Part shown: positions 1-11,353 of the stretch, one piece after another
How the letters are laid out: every line of letters starts with the position of its first letter
Position numbering within the stretch: the first letter of the stretch is position 1
Assembly (NCBI RefSeq): GCF_024323335.1
Contig: NC_066582.1
Coordinates: 180,926,782 to 180,990,781 of the forward strand
Reading direction: 5' to 3'
DNA: 64,000 nt
DNA from: Lathyrus oleraceus
Taxonomy: Eukaryota; Streptophyta; Magnoliopsida; Fabales; Fabaceae
The notes under the pieces: model-generated
Told to the model about the DNA's origin: nothing
Database searches by the model: none
The model's input: only the letters and a program-made list of their open reading frames with translations
Translations under genes and position numbers: made by a program

Positions 1-233
1 TATATTTTTTAAAAAACTTTATTTTTTTCCCACTTTTTTGCTTTTTTATTCACAAAAATAGTAAAGAATTACTTAAAATAAAAAGTTATCAAAAGTGTCC
101 AGATTCAATGTATTTTGTCAATTTTTTGAGATCTAATTTTTGATTGGTTGTGCTTTGTCACAATTAATTTCTTTCTATTTATAGTAAATTAATTTGTGGT
201 ATCAATATGACTCGTTTTATCATCATTTTATGG

Positions 234-735
234 ACAACAATTAGACACTAATTAGAGAGAATTTCACACAAAGTTTTTTTTACAGAGTCCTAAACCTTTT
301 TTAGAGTCTTAATTTTTTCTTTTAAACAAATTATTTTATCTCTCGTTTTTTATTTTATTTTACTCACGCCATATGATGATATCAGATGACTCTCTCTTTT
401 TCTTGTAACTATTTGATAAATTGTTTTAACAACAATTAGACACCAATTAGAGAGAATGTCACCCAAAGTTTTTTTTACATAGTTTTACAAAGTCCCAAAC
501 CTTTTTACAGTCTTAATTTTTTCTTTTAAATAAATTTTTTTCTCGCTCGTTTGTTCTTTTATTTTACCCAAGCCATGATTTCTGATGCCTCTTTCTTTTA
601 ATTTTTTCTTGTAAAAATTATTTGATTAGACACTCTCACCGAGAATTACAAAGTCCCAATTTTCCTGTTAAATTTATTTTCTACTTTTTTTATTTTTCCA
701 AACCATATGATGATTATCTGATGATTTTTTAATTT
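234..735. repeat. Degenerate tandem repeat, about 195 bp period
   Basis: The block beginning ACAACAATTAGACAC at 234 recurs at 429, and its ATTAGACAC core recurs a third time at 625, giving periods of 195 and 190 bases. The copies share AGAGAGAAT, AAAGTCC..AAACC, TCTTAATTTTTTCTTTTAAA and a CCATATGATGAT-like end. The third copy is shortened. Confidence 0.7.
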
Positions 736-1913
736 TTTTTAATTGTAATTATACCTTTTTTTAACTAATAAGTCACTAATAATTTTTACTAATCATTTGT
801 CTCGTTGTAAATAACACTAACTAATCATAATTTCTCACGCACAATTACAATCTCAACACCTATAAAGCTGATAATCTTGATACTCCATTTTTATTATTAA
901 TTATGATTTAATATTACATTTTAATATTCCATTTGTCACTCAAAAGAATGCGATTATTTTTAAGATCTTATTCAAAAAATATACAATTTTGTAGTTGTTG
1001 TATTATATATAAATTTTTTATTTTAAATTAAAAGCAAGGTTTTTTTGTGTTGATTGAAGGTACACTATCACAACTTGATTCAATTTCTTTAGACACCATT
1101 ATGACAGGATTTTTATTAGTATTATTTAAAGTACTATCATATATGAATGACTTTCTTAATCTAAATTTTAATATGGATTTGTCGGATTCTTAAAGTCTAA
1201 TTCATCTTGTTAGATGAATTCCATTAATAAAATACTATTTTATTTATTTATAAGTTTATACATGACATACTATATGAACTTATAGTATACTGTAAATTGA
1301 AAGAAAAAATAATATAAATTTTTCATTGAAATAGAACAACATTAACACAATAATAACCTGTAAAATCATGATTTCAATAACATAAGTTATGCTTTAACTG
1401 TAAATATAAAACACAATCATACACTAAAAAAACTAATTTAAAATCTAAATCAAAAAACAAAACAACATCACAAAAACAATTACACAAACAAGGAAGAAGA
1501 AACTGAATACAAAATCACCGGAGGACCATCGTCGTCTCATCAGACCTCCTTGTAGTAAGTTTTTATTTTATTTTATTTATTTATTTAAGTTATTAGTAAT
1601 TAGGATTTACTTGGTGTGGCTTTTTTGGGCCCTAATTTATCTATTGTGAATCCAGCCCCTTATTTTAAGCCCAATTGTTAATTCTTATTAAAATACACCC
1701 CTGCTTGTTTTAAATAATTAATTAATTACTTATTTAACTAATTAATTTGGGAAATTATTTATTTCATGTTAGGATTAATTCATTTAAAATAATTAGTTTT
1801 TTTTCTCTAAATTTCTAAATTCATGATTTAATTTAATTTATTATTTAATCTATTTATTTGTGGTTTTGCGATTGTTACGATTAATTATCTATACTAGTCA
1901 TTATTAATTAATT

Positions 1914-2350
1914 GGGGATAAAATTAGGGATAATTAAATCGAGGAATATGGGATAAAATTAGGGTTTAAGGAATAGAAGTTAGGGATAAAATCAGGACAA
2001 TTGGTAAGTCATGTTGCATTATTTAATTATCTTAACCAAATTAAGTTTTATTGTTGCAATCAAAATGAGACAAAAGTGAGGGATAATTTAAGGGATAAAA
2101 TGCTAGGGTTTTCAAGGGATAAAATTGGGGATAAAATTGGGATAAGGACTATATCTAACATTCTAATGTAATAACTAATTTATTTTTCTTAAAAAATAAA
2201 TTAAATATTATTTTCACAAACCATCAACGGGATAAAATCAAATTCAACATACTTAAAACTGTAAGACCTCTACCCTAGAATATTGAGGCATTTTAAAAAT
2301 CAATCATTTATAAACCCCAATGCGTGAGAATTTTCAAGGGATAAAAACGA
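1914..2350 (+). repeat. Cluster of GGGATAAAAT-type short repeats
   Basis: About ten copies of GGGATAAAAT or a one-base variant occur in 430 bases (for example near 1915, 1950, 1983, 2094, 2118, 2131, 2230 and 2338), all on the same strand and separated by AT-rich spacers. They lie in the LTR of element A just upstream of its hairpins. Confidence 0.55.
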
Positions 2351-2392
2351 AAAGAAAAAAAATATTTTCTACAAGAACTACGATACTAAGAT

Positions 2393-2411
2393 CCTTCGCC
2401 TAATGCGAAGG
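2393..2411 (+). other. LTR hairpin 1 (element A)
   Basis: Perfect 7-bp stem CCTTCGC/GCGAAGG with a five-base loop. It is preceded by GAACTACG and followed directly by TACGTAGAC. The same flanks surround unrelated but equally perfect stems in the LTR of element D. Confidence 0.7.
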
Positions 2412-2584
2412 TACGTAGACACATAGTTGTAAACTCTAGCGAGTACGATTATAAAAAATATTTTTGGGTCTCTCATATGTTTAAATAAAATATTTTTTGT
2501 AAATACGATAAATAATTAATAATTAATCAACAATCAATCAAACATCTTTAAACACACACTAACCCTAGAATTAAAGGAGGATCT

Positions 2585-2632
2585 CATTGAGTACAATGGA
2601 GGTAAGGGGTGCTTGACACCTTCCCCTTACTT
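2585..2632 (+). other. LTR hairpin 2 with AGTA loop and following GC-rich stem (element A)
   Basis: Stem CATTG/CAATG closes an AGTA loop (2585-2598). It is followed by a second inverted repeat around GGGGTGCTTGACACC, outer arms GTAAGGGG and CCCCTTAC. Ogre LTRs B, C and D carry the same AGTA loop on a different stem, followed by the same GGGTGCTAAC-ACC block. Confidence 0.7.
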
Positions 2633-2717
2633 AATCGACTTCAGAACTTAGCATCTCACCCTTAGTTTATAGGTTTTATCATTATTCTCCCGTTCCTTAG
2701 GAACAAATAGTGGATGT

Positions 2718-2735
2718 TGGCGACTCTGTTGGGGA
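2718..2735 (+). other. Primer binding site of element A
   Basis: TGGCGACTCTGTTGGGGA lies twelve bases after the LTR end. It matches the PBS of element C (39444-39461) at 16 of 18 positions. The pea Ogre PBS is reported, as I recall, to be complementary to a tRNA-Arg 3' end; I could not check the tRNA here. Confidence 0.8.
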
Positions 2736-3362
2736 ATTTTTATATTTTCCCTAAAGAAGTCCTTCCTTTTAGTGTTATGTGTTTTTTGTTTGCTTGTTTA
2801 TTTTTTATTTGTTTATTTGTTTATTCTTTTTTATATTTTCTATTTCTTCCATATATATTTTATTATATATTTCAATATATCGTCATCATATGAAAGAGAT
2901 TGTTATATGCGTGAAGCCAAAACCCAGGTTTGAGGAAAAAGATATAAGCTTAAGTTAGGGGTCGTCCTATCTTGGCTATTGGGGTTCTCATCTCGTGGGA
3001 TCTTTGATGACTATTATGTATAGAGTAGACCAATTCGAAATATTTGTCATAAGAAGTTGTCACTTATTCATGATGGAACTTTGAATTTAGTCAATGACTC
3101 TAGGGACCCCTTCAAATCAGGGTGACCTTATATTATTAACCTGCAAGGGTCGTTACTAAGGTCCCGCCTAGATAAACATATTCGAAAGGATTACCGTAGG
3201 AAGGCTTGCTCCTTCTCATGGTAAAACAAGGGTATATAACATGACTCAATGGCTATCATCTTACCAGAAAACTTTATATCCTACAAGTGAGGGGATAAGG
3301 TAGTCTAAACCTAGATCTGACCTATCATAAGGAACCTACCCTTAACTAGGTCATGCTTGCAA
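2736..3362 (+). other. 5' leader of element A, first part
   Basis: Noncoding sequence after the PBS, of the kind seen after the PBS of element C (39462-40307). It is interrupted at 3363-3367 by the target duplication of a solo LTR and resumes at 8111. No frame worth calling was seen. Confidence 0.55.
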
Positions 3363-4848
3363 ATTACTAAGATCCCTCATGTTATTTCATAATATGCATT
3401 AGCTTTGGGATCACACCTTGGCATCCTCCTTACCCCTCATTCATTGGGTTTGCATTAGGAGAGATCACCAAGCACTTTTGATTGTATCATACTTTGTTAT
3501 TTACTAACCAAAATACCAAAAATATGTCAATGTATAGTTTGTTGCTTTTATAGGTAGTGTGTATGTTGACCTATGCTATATCAAGCTAATATCTAGGGTT
3601 TAAGACCCTCAATGCAAGGAGCTCAATCAAGAAATTATTCACATTAGTTCTAGGCATCATATATGGATCCCCATGATCTTTACATGTCATTTTGATAAAG
3701 AAATCATCAAGAGTTTAAAGCTTGTTTGCCTTGGAAACCCTAAGTCATATGGGTATCTTGTGTGACTTCTTAGCAAGTTTCTTCAACATTTGATCAAATA
3801 TTTCAAGGATACTTCATATTACATCATATTACACATATATGATCCTCCACGGGTCCCAAAAGTCAATAGAATATCAAGCTAGCAAGATGGTTCATGGTGG
3901 ATGACCAGAGAAAGTCAACTGGTCAAAACTGGGATTCCCTAGACCCTATCTCCTACAATGTTTGTCATATGAAAATTATTCCAAGAGAACTGTTACTCAA
4001 AATGACATTCCAGACAACTTTCATGTTGAAGTCAAGAGCTAGGTGTTCTTGGAAAATCATTTTTTATGGTGAAAGATTATAGGTCATTTTGTCTGAACCC
4101 TAGTTTGGAGATCAACTTCCCAAGACCATAACTTGCTCAATTCTTATGATATGAAATCCATTAAAATTCCATGATCAAATTAAATATATCTACTTCAACA
4201 TTTATGTTTGGAGTAAGTTCAAATTCAACTTGCAAATGCATGTGCCAAGAGGAAACATTATAGGTCATTTTGGGCCAATACCATTGAACAAGTGATTTTC
4301 CTCAACTTCTAAAATGCATAACTCCTTCATGCAAAATCCAAATGAGGTCAAATTTATGACAAAATTTAATAGGTTTTAAATAGCTACAACTTTTATGAAG
4401 GAATGTGTTCCATTTGAAGTCCATAGAAAAAGTTATTCAAGGTGGAAGAGTGAACATTTGACTTAGGACTTATAAAATTTTCAAATATGTTTGATTTCCC
4501 AAAATTCCACCTCAAAATTCATTATGATCCAAGCTTAAAATGAAAAAGTGTTCAACATGTAAGTTTTTCCCCTTGATCTCTCCTTTACAAAAAGTCCAAG
4601 ATCACCTCATTTGGCCAAAGAATGAAGGACTTGCACATGGGTGCAATGTAAGGTACCATTTGGATGATTTTCACTTCCACATTTCAAACACAAGTGCATG
4701 ACCATATGACATGATTTCATCATGATTCTAACTCATCTTTGGACCTGAGTACATCAGTTGATGGGCCTATCACATGCCCATGCAAGCTTGCATGGAGAAT
4801 TACTAAAATTGGCATTTTTTGGAAGTGTGTGGAAATGAATCTCTTTGG

Positions 4849-4857
4849 CTATAAATA
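4849..4857 (+). promoter_or_regulatory. TATA box in solo Ogre LTR
   Basis: CTATAAATA about 1.48 kb into the LTR, followed by ACAACCCTCATTGCTCAGAAT. The same arrangement occurs at 10032, 31529 and 36219 in the other Ogre LTRs, which marks the U3/R boundary region. Confidence 0.7.
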
Positions 4858-5140
4858 CAACCCTCATTGCTCAGAATTAAGGACCTCATGCCCAAGCTTT
4901 GAACTTGTAATCCAAACCTTCACCATTAAAGGATAATCTTGAAGGTTTTCATTTGAAAATAGAGCTTCAAATCTCATCCTGTTTTGAGATTGAAACTCCA
5001 TGAGTCCAGGCCATTTTCTGATCTAAATCACTTCCTACAAGCTTCTAAAACAAAGCCAAGCACAATTGGAATCAAGATCAAGCAAGGTTGAAGCTTCCTC
5101 GAAGGTAATTTTTCAGAATTTTCATCTCTTCGATTCTCCC

Positions 5141-5326
5141 TCAATTCTTCGCTATTCTTTGTGATTTTTGGTTGGCTGAAGTCCTACCAATGTAGGGAAG
5201 AAGATTTAGTTTCTTTGAGGTCAAATCAAAGCAACACAGTTCATGATCCTCAAAATTCAAATCCTTGTATCTTTTTAGATACTTGGAATTGGAGAAAATT
5301 GAGGCTAGATTAGTGCTCCTGAGCAT
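5141..5326 (-). other. Antisense open frame kept in Ogre LTRs (copy 1)
   Basis: A 61-codon frame antisense to the LTR, about 290-480 bases downstream of the TATA box. It matches the antisense frames at 10325-10549, 31713-32015 and 36511-36696, sharing a core close to ASIFSNSKYIKRYRDLNFED and later LTSKQLNLVAYIGRTS. No indel separates the four copies in this stretch, and the sense frames there contain stops. Whether it is translated is unknown. Confidence 0.4.
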
Positions 5327-7876
5327 TTTTCCTTCAAAATAGTGTATTCACTTTTCATGTTTCATGAAGTTGAGCTTAAACCAGACCGATTGTGATCACC
5401 GGAGAAGATGATTGGAGCTAGGGCTCTGGTGGTGCATTGGCAAAGTCCAAGCCATCTGATCTGATTCAAATGTTTTAATCTCAAGTGTTCATTGTGATTA
5501 CCACGCGTACAACACATTGATCAAGGAGTATGGTGGAACACGCGCGTGTGGCCATCATATCTGCCACCTCAATTAATGAGGGAGATCTGATGGCCCTTAT
5601 TTTTCCTCATTTTATTTAATTTCTAATTTTATATTTTTATTAGCTTATTTTGATTAATTCATATTAATTTCATTTTAATCCAAAAAATATGGGACTTTCA
5701 CCAAAAATCTTTAAATATTTTCCTCTTTCATTGCCTGAATTAAAATTATTTTTTGGGTTAATTTTGATATTTTTCAAGAATTAATTGTTTTTGTGCATAT
5801 TTTTAATTATTTAAAAATACTTCTGATTTTTCAAAAATCATGAAATTTTTTGTCTAAGTTCCTGTGACCTTGTTTGAACTAGGATAAATATCTTGCCCGT
5901 TTATTTGGTGTTTTGAAGAGGTTTTAGGTTTTGGCCAAACTAAATTTAATTTAAATGCATTTTTAATTTAATTTTTTTAATTGATTAATTGTATAAAAAT
6001 CATGTTGAGCCATTTTTATTTACTTGTGATGTTTGACTGTGTGTTTGGGCTTTGGTCAAGGTTGATTTGAATTTTGTTAACTTAAAATCATTGGATTTGA
6101 GGGATTGATGAAATGTACATTTCATCTCCCAAAATGAATGAATGATTTTAATTTGATAAAATTTCTCCCATGACCAATTTGTGTTTCTCTCATCTCCCCT
6201 CCCTCTTCATCTTCAATCCCATTCTTTCCCATCCCTTTTATTGACCAATGAAATCTCAACATCCTAAGGCTAATTGGTTCATCAATAACCTTGTGTTAGA
6301 TGAACCAATACAAGTATGAATGAGATAGTTCCATCCTTTTGATCTTTTCTTTTAGTGTGTGGTTTGTTTTAGGAGTTTGGTCCATTATACCAAATCTATA
6401 ACATGCATTAGCACCTAAATTTTTATTGCCCGACCTCAGATAGTTGTGACTTCTACATAAATCCAATTACGATTGCTTAACATAGAGCTAAATTTGACCC
6501 TAAAGGCATAGCATTCTAGTAATTGAGATTGTAAGTCTCCCATATTTCATGGTATTGTATGTAAACTTGGCCTTTTTTCCTTCCTTTGGATGAAGTATTG
6601 GTTCAAGGATCCATGCTTGTAAATAGATGGTTGAGTGTTCTCCAAAGAATGACTTAATTAATTGAAAAGAAAAACAACAATAACATCTAATCAACTAACA
6701 TTTGACTAACTTTTATTAATATTGCTTTTATTTTCAAGTCATTTACTTTATGCAATTTAAATTAAAGTCATTTACCATTCATTTGTCATTTGCATATCAT
6801 TTAATTTGTTTATGTTTATGTCATTTTCACTTTGCTCATTTGAGCCATATATTGTGATTGTATATATTTGTTTGTGTATTTTGTTTGAGTTTGTGGTCTT
6901 AGGACCTTAAAATACTTAATAAACAACAAAAACCCTAAAAATTGTTTGTGTGGACTGTTGGGTTTGATATGAACTTTTGGACTTAGAATTAGGCAACATT
7001 CCATATGCAAAAGGGACTTGGCCATGCCAACATTTCTGAGACCAAGTTATTCTGATTTGGGTTTTCATCTGATGCAAGTATTGGGACCCACTGAAATTCA
7101 TCTGCTACATTGGTCTTGATGCAACTGTTATTTTGATCTTGTGTCTAATGCCTTATTCTGAGCAAAGTCAAGGAGTATTTCATATGATACATTAGAAGAC
7201 AAAGAATACTATTAGCTATGGATTTGCTTGCTTGGATGTGGCCATCTTTATTTGATGCCTTGCTCTTCAAATTGGTAATTACTTGCTAACTATTGCTTGA
7301 TTCAAAGTCCAAAGGGAAAATGGGTTTTCTATATGACATTTTTCTCTGTTGGATTGCATCCCATTGGTCAAATCTTTTCAACTCTTAACCTTTAATTTTA
7401 TGCTTAGGATTAGTCTATTCATCTCCTTCCACTTCTTAAATTTCAAAATCTCTTCCCCTTTTCAAAAACTTTCTTTGCTTGTGATTTCAAAACTAAGACT
7501 CTTATTGAGAATTAGAAACTTTTGTCTTATGCCATGTAATTTTTAAACTCTTTTCTTAAATCAAACTTGTAAATGAATCTAATTATATTGACTTAAAATT
7601 TCAAAAGACAAAAAGAACTAACATTCATTCAAACTTTTGGGCCTTTTGTGCCTCTTTTAAACTTAACTTTTGATTAAAAGCAATCCACTCATTTTGAAAT
7701 TGATACCATGAACTACGAGGTTTTGATCCTTCATTTTTATGTTGGTACATATGCACAAGTCCGAAGGTATTGTCAAACACAAAAATATAATTAATGAATT
7801 TTTTCTCATCCCCACACTCTATTTGTTGCAAATATCTTTTTATACCAAAAACACATACACATATAAAAAATGGCTC

Positions 7877-7892
7877 CCTAGGAGTACCTAGG
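7877..7892 (+). other. LTR hairpin 2 (solo Ogre LTR)
   Basis: Perfect stem CCTAGG/CCTAGG around an AGTA loop, followed by a decayed form of the GGTGCTAACACCTTCC block. A weaker form of hairpin 1 lies at 7728-7745, with U-U mismatches inside the stem. Confidence 0.65.
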
Positions 7893-8110
7893 ACACTTTG
7901 GATACTAACACCTTCCTTCTGTGTAACCAACCACCTTACCTGTAATCTCTGGCATTTTATTAGTTTTGATTTGAAAACTTCTTATCTTTGGGTTTTGTTC
8001 GTACTTTTCCCTTTTTCTTTGGAAACAATAAAAGTGCGGTGGCGACTCTGGTTTTATTGACGTTAAGCTTAACCATAGCTTGATGGTCATGAATTTACCG
8101 CTACAATTAC

Positions 8111-8664
8111 CTTACATATCCCAAAACTCGTTTGGGTTTCCCATTCTAATCATTATCTCTCTATATAAGAAACCTTCTTAAACAAGGTGTCCTTATATTG
8201 AACACTATCCTTAAACCCATACGTGGGTTCTATATCCGTCATAATCCCTGAACGCATAAGGGTTTCCTTTTGTCAGTCACTATCCCTAAACCTATTTCAT
8301 GATTCCTTAGGTCTAGCTTTATCCTGACCCCGCATTGCATTGCATCCCAATAAAAAAACTTTTAACATACCTAAAAAACAAAGGACAAATATTTTTGCAT
8401 ACCCATGCATTTGCATATCCTTTCCGCTTTTGCCCCTATCCAATTGTCATCCAACTAGAAAGTCTCCCGATGCTCGCAAATGAACTTGTCACATGTCTCA
8501 AGAAGCTATGGAGAGGCTGTAGAGATGCTGTAAAAAAGGCGTTTGATATGTTTCATTAATTTGATTCATGAAGAAAACAAAAACATATGCCTATAATTTT
8601 ATGCAAACACGGCCTTTGGCGAGGTAGGAACCTATATTTGTTACGTGCAAGGTAAGTATGTTGA
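8111..8664 (+). other. 5' leader of element A, second part
   Basis: This resumes after the solo LTR. It contains a GCATTGCATTGCATCCC motif like the GCATTCATGCAC stretch near the end of the leader of element C. It carries only a short 74-codon frame (8335-8559), which I do not consider a gene. The right-hand continuation is displaced by element B. Confidence 0.4.
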
Positions 8665-10031
8665 CTACTTGTAAGACCCCAATTTTGACCCTAAGATCCC
8701 TCATGCTATCTCATCATTTGCATTGGCTTTGGGATCACACCTTGACATCCACCAATGCCTCATCAAGCTCATATATAGGGTTTGAGACCCTCAATGCAAG
8801 AAGATCAATAAAGAGATGGTTCACATTGGCTATAGACATCATATATGGGTCCCCATGATCTTCATTTTATCTTTCGATCAAGAATTCATCAAGATTTTGA
8901 AGCTTATTTGCCTTGGAAGCCCTAATTCATCTAGTTATCTTGTGTGACTTCGTCAGCAAGTTTCTTCAATATTTGATCAAATATATCAAGGGATACTTCA
9001 TTATACATAATATTATACATATATAATCCTCCATGATTCCCAAAGATCAAGAGAACTTCATGTTTGTAAGTTGGTTTATGGTGGTTGACCAGAGAATGTC
9101 AACTGGTCAAAACTGGGGTTCCCCAGACCTTATCTCCTACACTTTTTGTCATATGAAAATGCTTTGAAGAGAAACTTTACTCCTTATAACTTTACAAGCA
9201 ACTTTAATTTTGAGGTTAAGAAGTAGGTTTACTTGTAAAGTCATTTTCTATGGTGAAATATTATAGGTCATTTTATCTGAACCCTAGTTAGGAGGTCAAC
9301 TTCCAAAGACCATAACTTGCTCAATTTTTATTAGATAAATTCTACACTAGTTCCATGATTAAATTCAAGATATCCTTTCCAACTTTTATTCTTTGAGAAA
9401 CTTCAAATTCAACTTGCAAGGGCATGTTCCAAGAGGAAAATTATATGTCATTTTGGGCCATTACCATTAACAAGAGATTTCCTCAACTTCTAAAATGCAT
9501 AACTCCTTCATGCCAAATCCAAATGAGGTAAAATTTATGTATGAATTGAAGTGTTTGAAAGAGCTAAAACTTTGAGGAAGGAACTGTTTCCATTTGAAGC
9601 CCATAGCAAAAGTTATCCAAGGTGGAAGAAGTGAAGATTTGGCTTGGTACTTAGATAAATTTCATTTATGTTTGATCTTCCAAAATTCCACCTCATAATT
9701 CATCATGATCCAAGCTTCAAATATAAAAGTGTTCAACATGAAATTTGTTCCCCTTGATCACACCTTTCCAAAAAGTCCAAGATCACCTCATTTGGCCAAG
9801 GATTGAATGACTTGCTCATGGCTTTTTTTCAAGGTTCCATTTGGATGAATCTCATGACCACTTTTCATTTCCAATTGCATGACTACATGACACACTTTCA
9901 ACATTGCTCATGATCAATTTTGGACATTTAAACATCATTTGATGGGCCTATCGCATGCCCATGCATCCATGCAAGTGATAATTACTATTTTTGGCATTTT
10001 GATAGAAGTGTGTGGAAATCAATTGCATTGC

Positions 10032-10040
10032 CTATAAATA
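10032..10040 (+). promoter_or_regulatory. TATA box in 5' LTR of element B
   Basis: CTATAAATA followed by CAACCCCTCTTGCTCAGAAT, as in the other Ogre LTRs. Confidence 0.65.
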
Positions 10041-10324
10041 CAACCCCTCTTGCTCAGAATTGGGGACACCTTGCCCAAGCTTTGATCCTGCATCCATAAC
10101 CCTCACCATTAGAGGATAAACTTGAAGGTTTTCAATTGAAAATCGAGTTTCAATTTCACTTATGTTTTGAAGTTGAAACTCCAAGAGTCCAAACTATTTT
10201 TTTATCCAAATTCACTTCTTGCAAGCATCTGAAGTCAAGCCAAGACCAATTAGAAGCAAGATTAAGCAAGATTCAAACTCCCTCGTATGTGATTTTTCAA
10301 AAACTTCATCTCTTTGATTCTCTC

Positions 10325-10549
10325 TCAATTATTCACCATTCTCTTTGATTTTTGGTTGGGTGAAGTCCTACCAATGTAGGCAACAAGATTGAGTTGCTTT
10401 GATGTCAAATTGAAGCAACTTAGTTCATGATCCTTAAAACTCAAATCCCTGTATCTTTTAATATACTTGGAATTGGAGAAAATTGAGGCTGAATTCGAGT
10501 TCTTGAGCATTTTCTCTTTGAAATAATGTCCTTGTTTTTCATTTTCCAT
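10325..10549 (-). other. Antisense open frame kept in Ogre LTRs (copy 2)
   Basis: A 74-codon frame homologous to copy 1 with a longer N-terminus. Differences from the other copies are often conservative (K/R, D/E, I/V). Confidence 0.4.
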
Positions 10550-10910
10550 TGAGATGAAGATGGACCAGTCTAGTGAGGTTCACCGGAGAAGATGACCGGA
10601 GCCTTAGCTCCGGTGGTGTGTTGGCACGCCTCCTGACCATCTGATCATGTTTGCATGTTTTAATCTAAGCCATTCCTTTGAATTACCATACATAAATTGC
10701 TTTGACTTGAGTCCACCATGGATAGCACGCACATGGCCATTAGATTTGCCACCTCAATTAATGAGGGAGATCAGATGGTCCTTGTTTTTTCTAATTTCTT
10801 TTTAATTTCTGAATTTTCATTTAATTGCTTAATTTTGTTTAATTCATAGAAATTTCACTTTTAATCCAAAAAATATGGGACTTTCACCAAAAATCTTTAA
10901 TATTTGTCTC

Positions 10911-11353
10911 ATCCAACAAGAAATATGGTGGGAGTTTCTCCAAGAGGAAGGAGGGAGAAACTAATTTAGTGTCAGTGGGGAGGCAGAGGAGGCCTCATGA
11001 TAGAAAAAGTTCTCAACCCCGTCAACATCAACATCAAGTTTCCTCAGTAATTCTATTTTTTCCAACAATTCCAACAATCAATCAATTCCAGTTCAACAAC
11101 AACAACATCAACCACAACCGCAACAAAGAACCAACTACAACAACAACAATAATCACCAACAAAGCTTTGAGAGGAAGAAGGTCTCCTTTGACCCTATTCC
11201 TATGACTTATGCAGAATTGTACTCGTCATTGGTCCTCAAAAATCTCATTCAGCCAAGAAATCCTCCACAAATTCTTGAGCCACTACCATGGTGATTCAAG
11301 CCAAACTTTCATTGTGCCTTTCACCAGGGAGCCCCTGGCCATGACATAGAGAA
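10911..11353 (+). pseudogene. gag: gag C-terminal fragment of element B
   Basis: Homologous to the C-terminal part of the element C gag (from about 43130): the SVGRQRRPH segment, a Q/N/T-rich stretch and FDPIPMTYAELY. It continues to a stop after PLPW and then the first half of a small histidine/cysteine motif (CAFHQGAPGH). A solo copia LTR interrupts the motif at 11354. The N-terminal gag is missing because of the LTR-gag deletion. The gag of this clade forms the particle; this piece cannot. Confidence 0.75.

Larger units (their letters stand above)
1..2705 (+). repeat. Tat-clade LTR of element A (left part outside window or unresolved)
   Basis: AT-rich noncoding sequence ending in CA at 2704-2705, twelve bases before a primer binding site. 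Its last 320 bases carry the two LTR hairpins also found in the Ogre LTRs further right (2393-2411 and 2585-2598) and a GGGTGCT..ACACCTTCC block, which places the LTR 3' end here. I could not find the LTR 5' end; part of 1-1500 may be older flanking DNA. No credible coding frame is present. Confidence 0.6.
3368..8105 (+). mobile_element. Solo Ogre LTR with target-site duplication
   Basis: A 4738-base Ogre LTR closely similar to the 5' LTR of element C, including an insert of about 170 bases near its start that the LTRs of element B lack. It ends CTACA at 8105. ATTAC precedes it (3363-3367) and follows it (8106-8110), so it is an insertion. No internal region is present, so it is best read as a solo LTR left by LTR-LTR recombination. 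About 22 bases at its 5' end, including the TG terminus, are missing; the loss lies between two near-identical TAAGA(T)CC words. Confidence 0.8.
8670..10910 (+). repeat. 5' LTR of element B, truncated by deletion
   Basis: Starts TGTAAGACCCC and follows the 3' LTR of B (30197 onward), with roughly 7 percent difference by eye over the first 110 bases. Both lack the insert of about 170 bases found in the solo and C LTRs. Homology to the LTR stops at about 10910, where gag-homologous sequence begins, so about 2.5 kb of LTR plus PBS, leader, ORF1 and the gag N-terminus are gone. Confidence 0.8.

Noticed and set aside
4739..4936. Small sense frame in the Ogre LTR near the TATA box
   Set aside because: It spans the TATA box and is not kept in the other LTR copies.
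8040..8055. GTGGCGACTCTGG as a second primer binding site
   Set aside because: It matches only the first part of the PBS and lies about 50 bases inside the LTR end, as in the other Ogre LTRs; noted only as a conserved U5 block.
8335..8559. 74-codon frame in the leader of element A
   Set aside because: No recognisable domain and no second copy to compare; likely chance.
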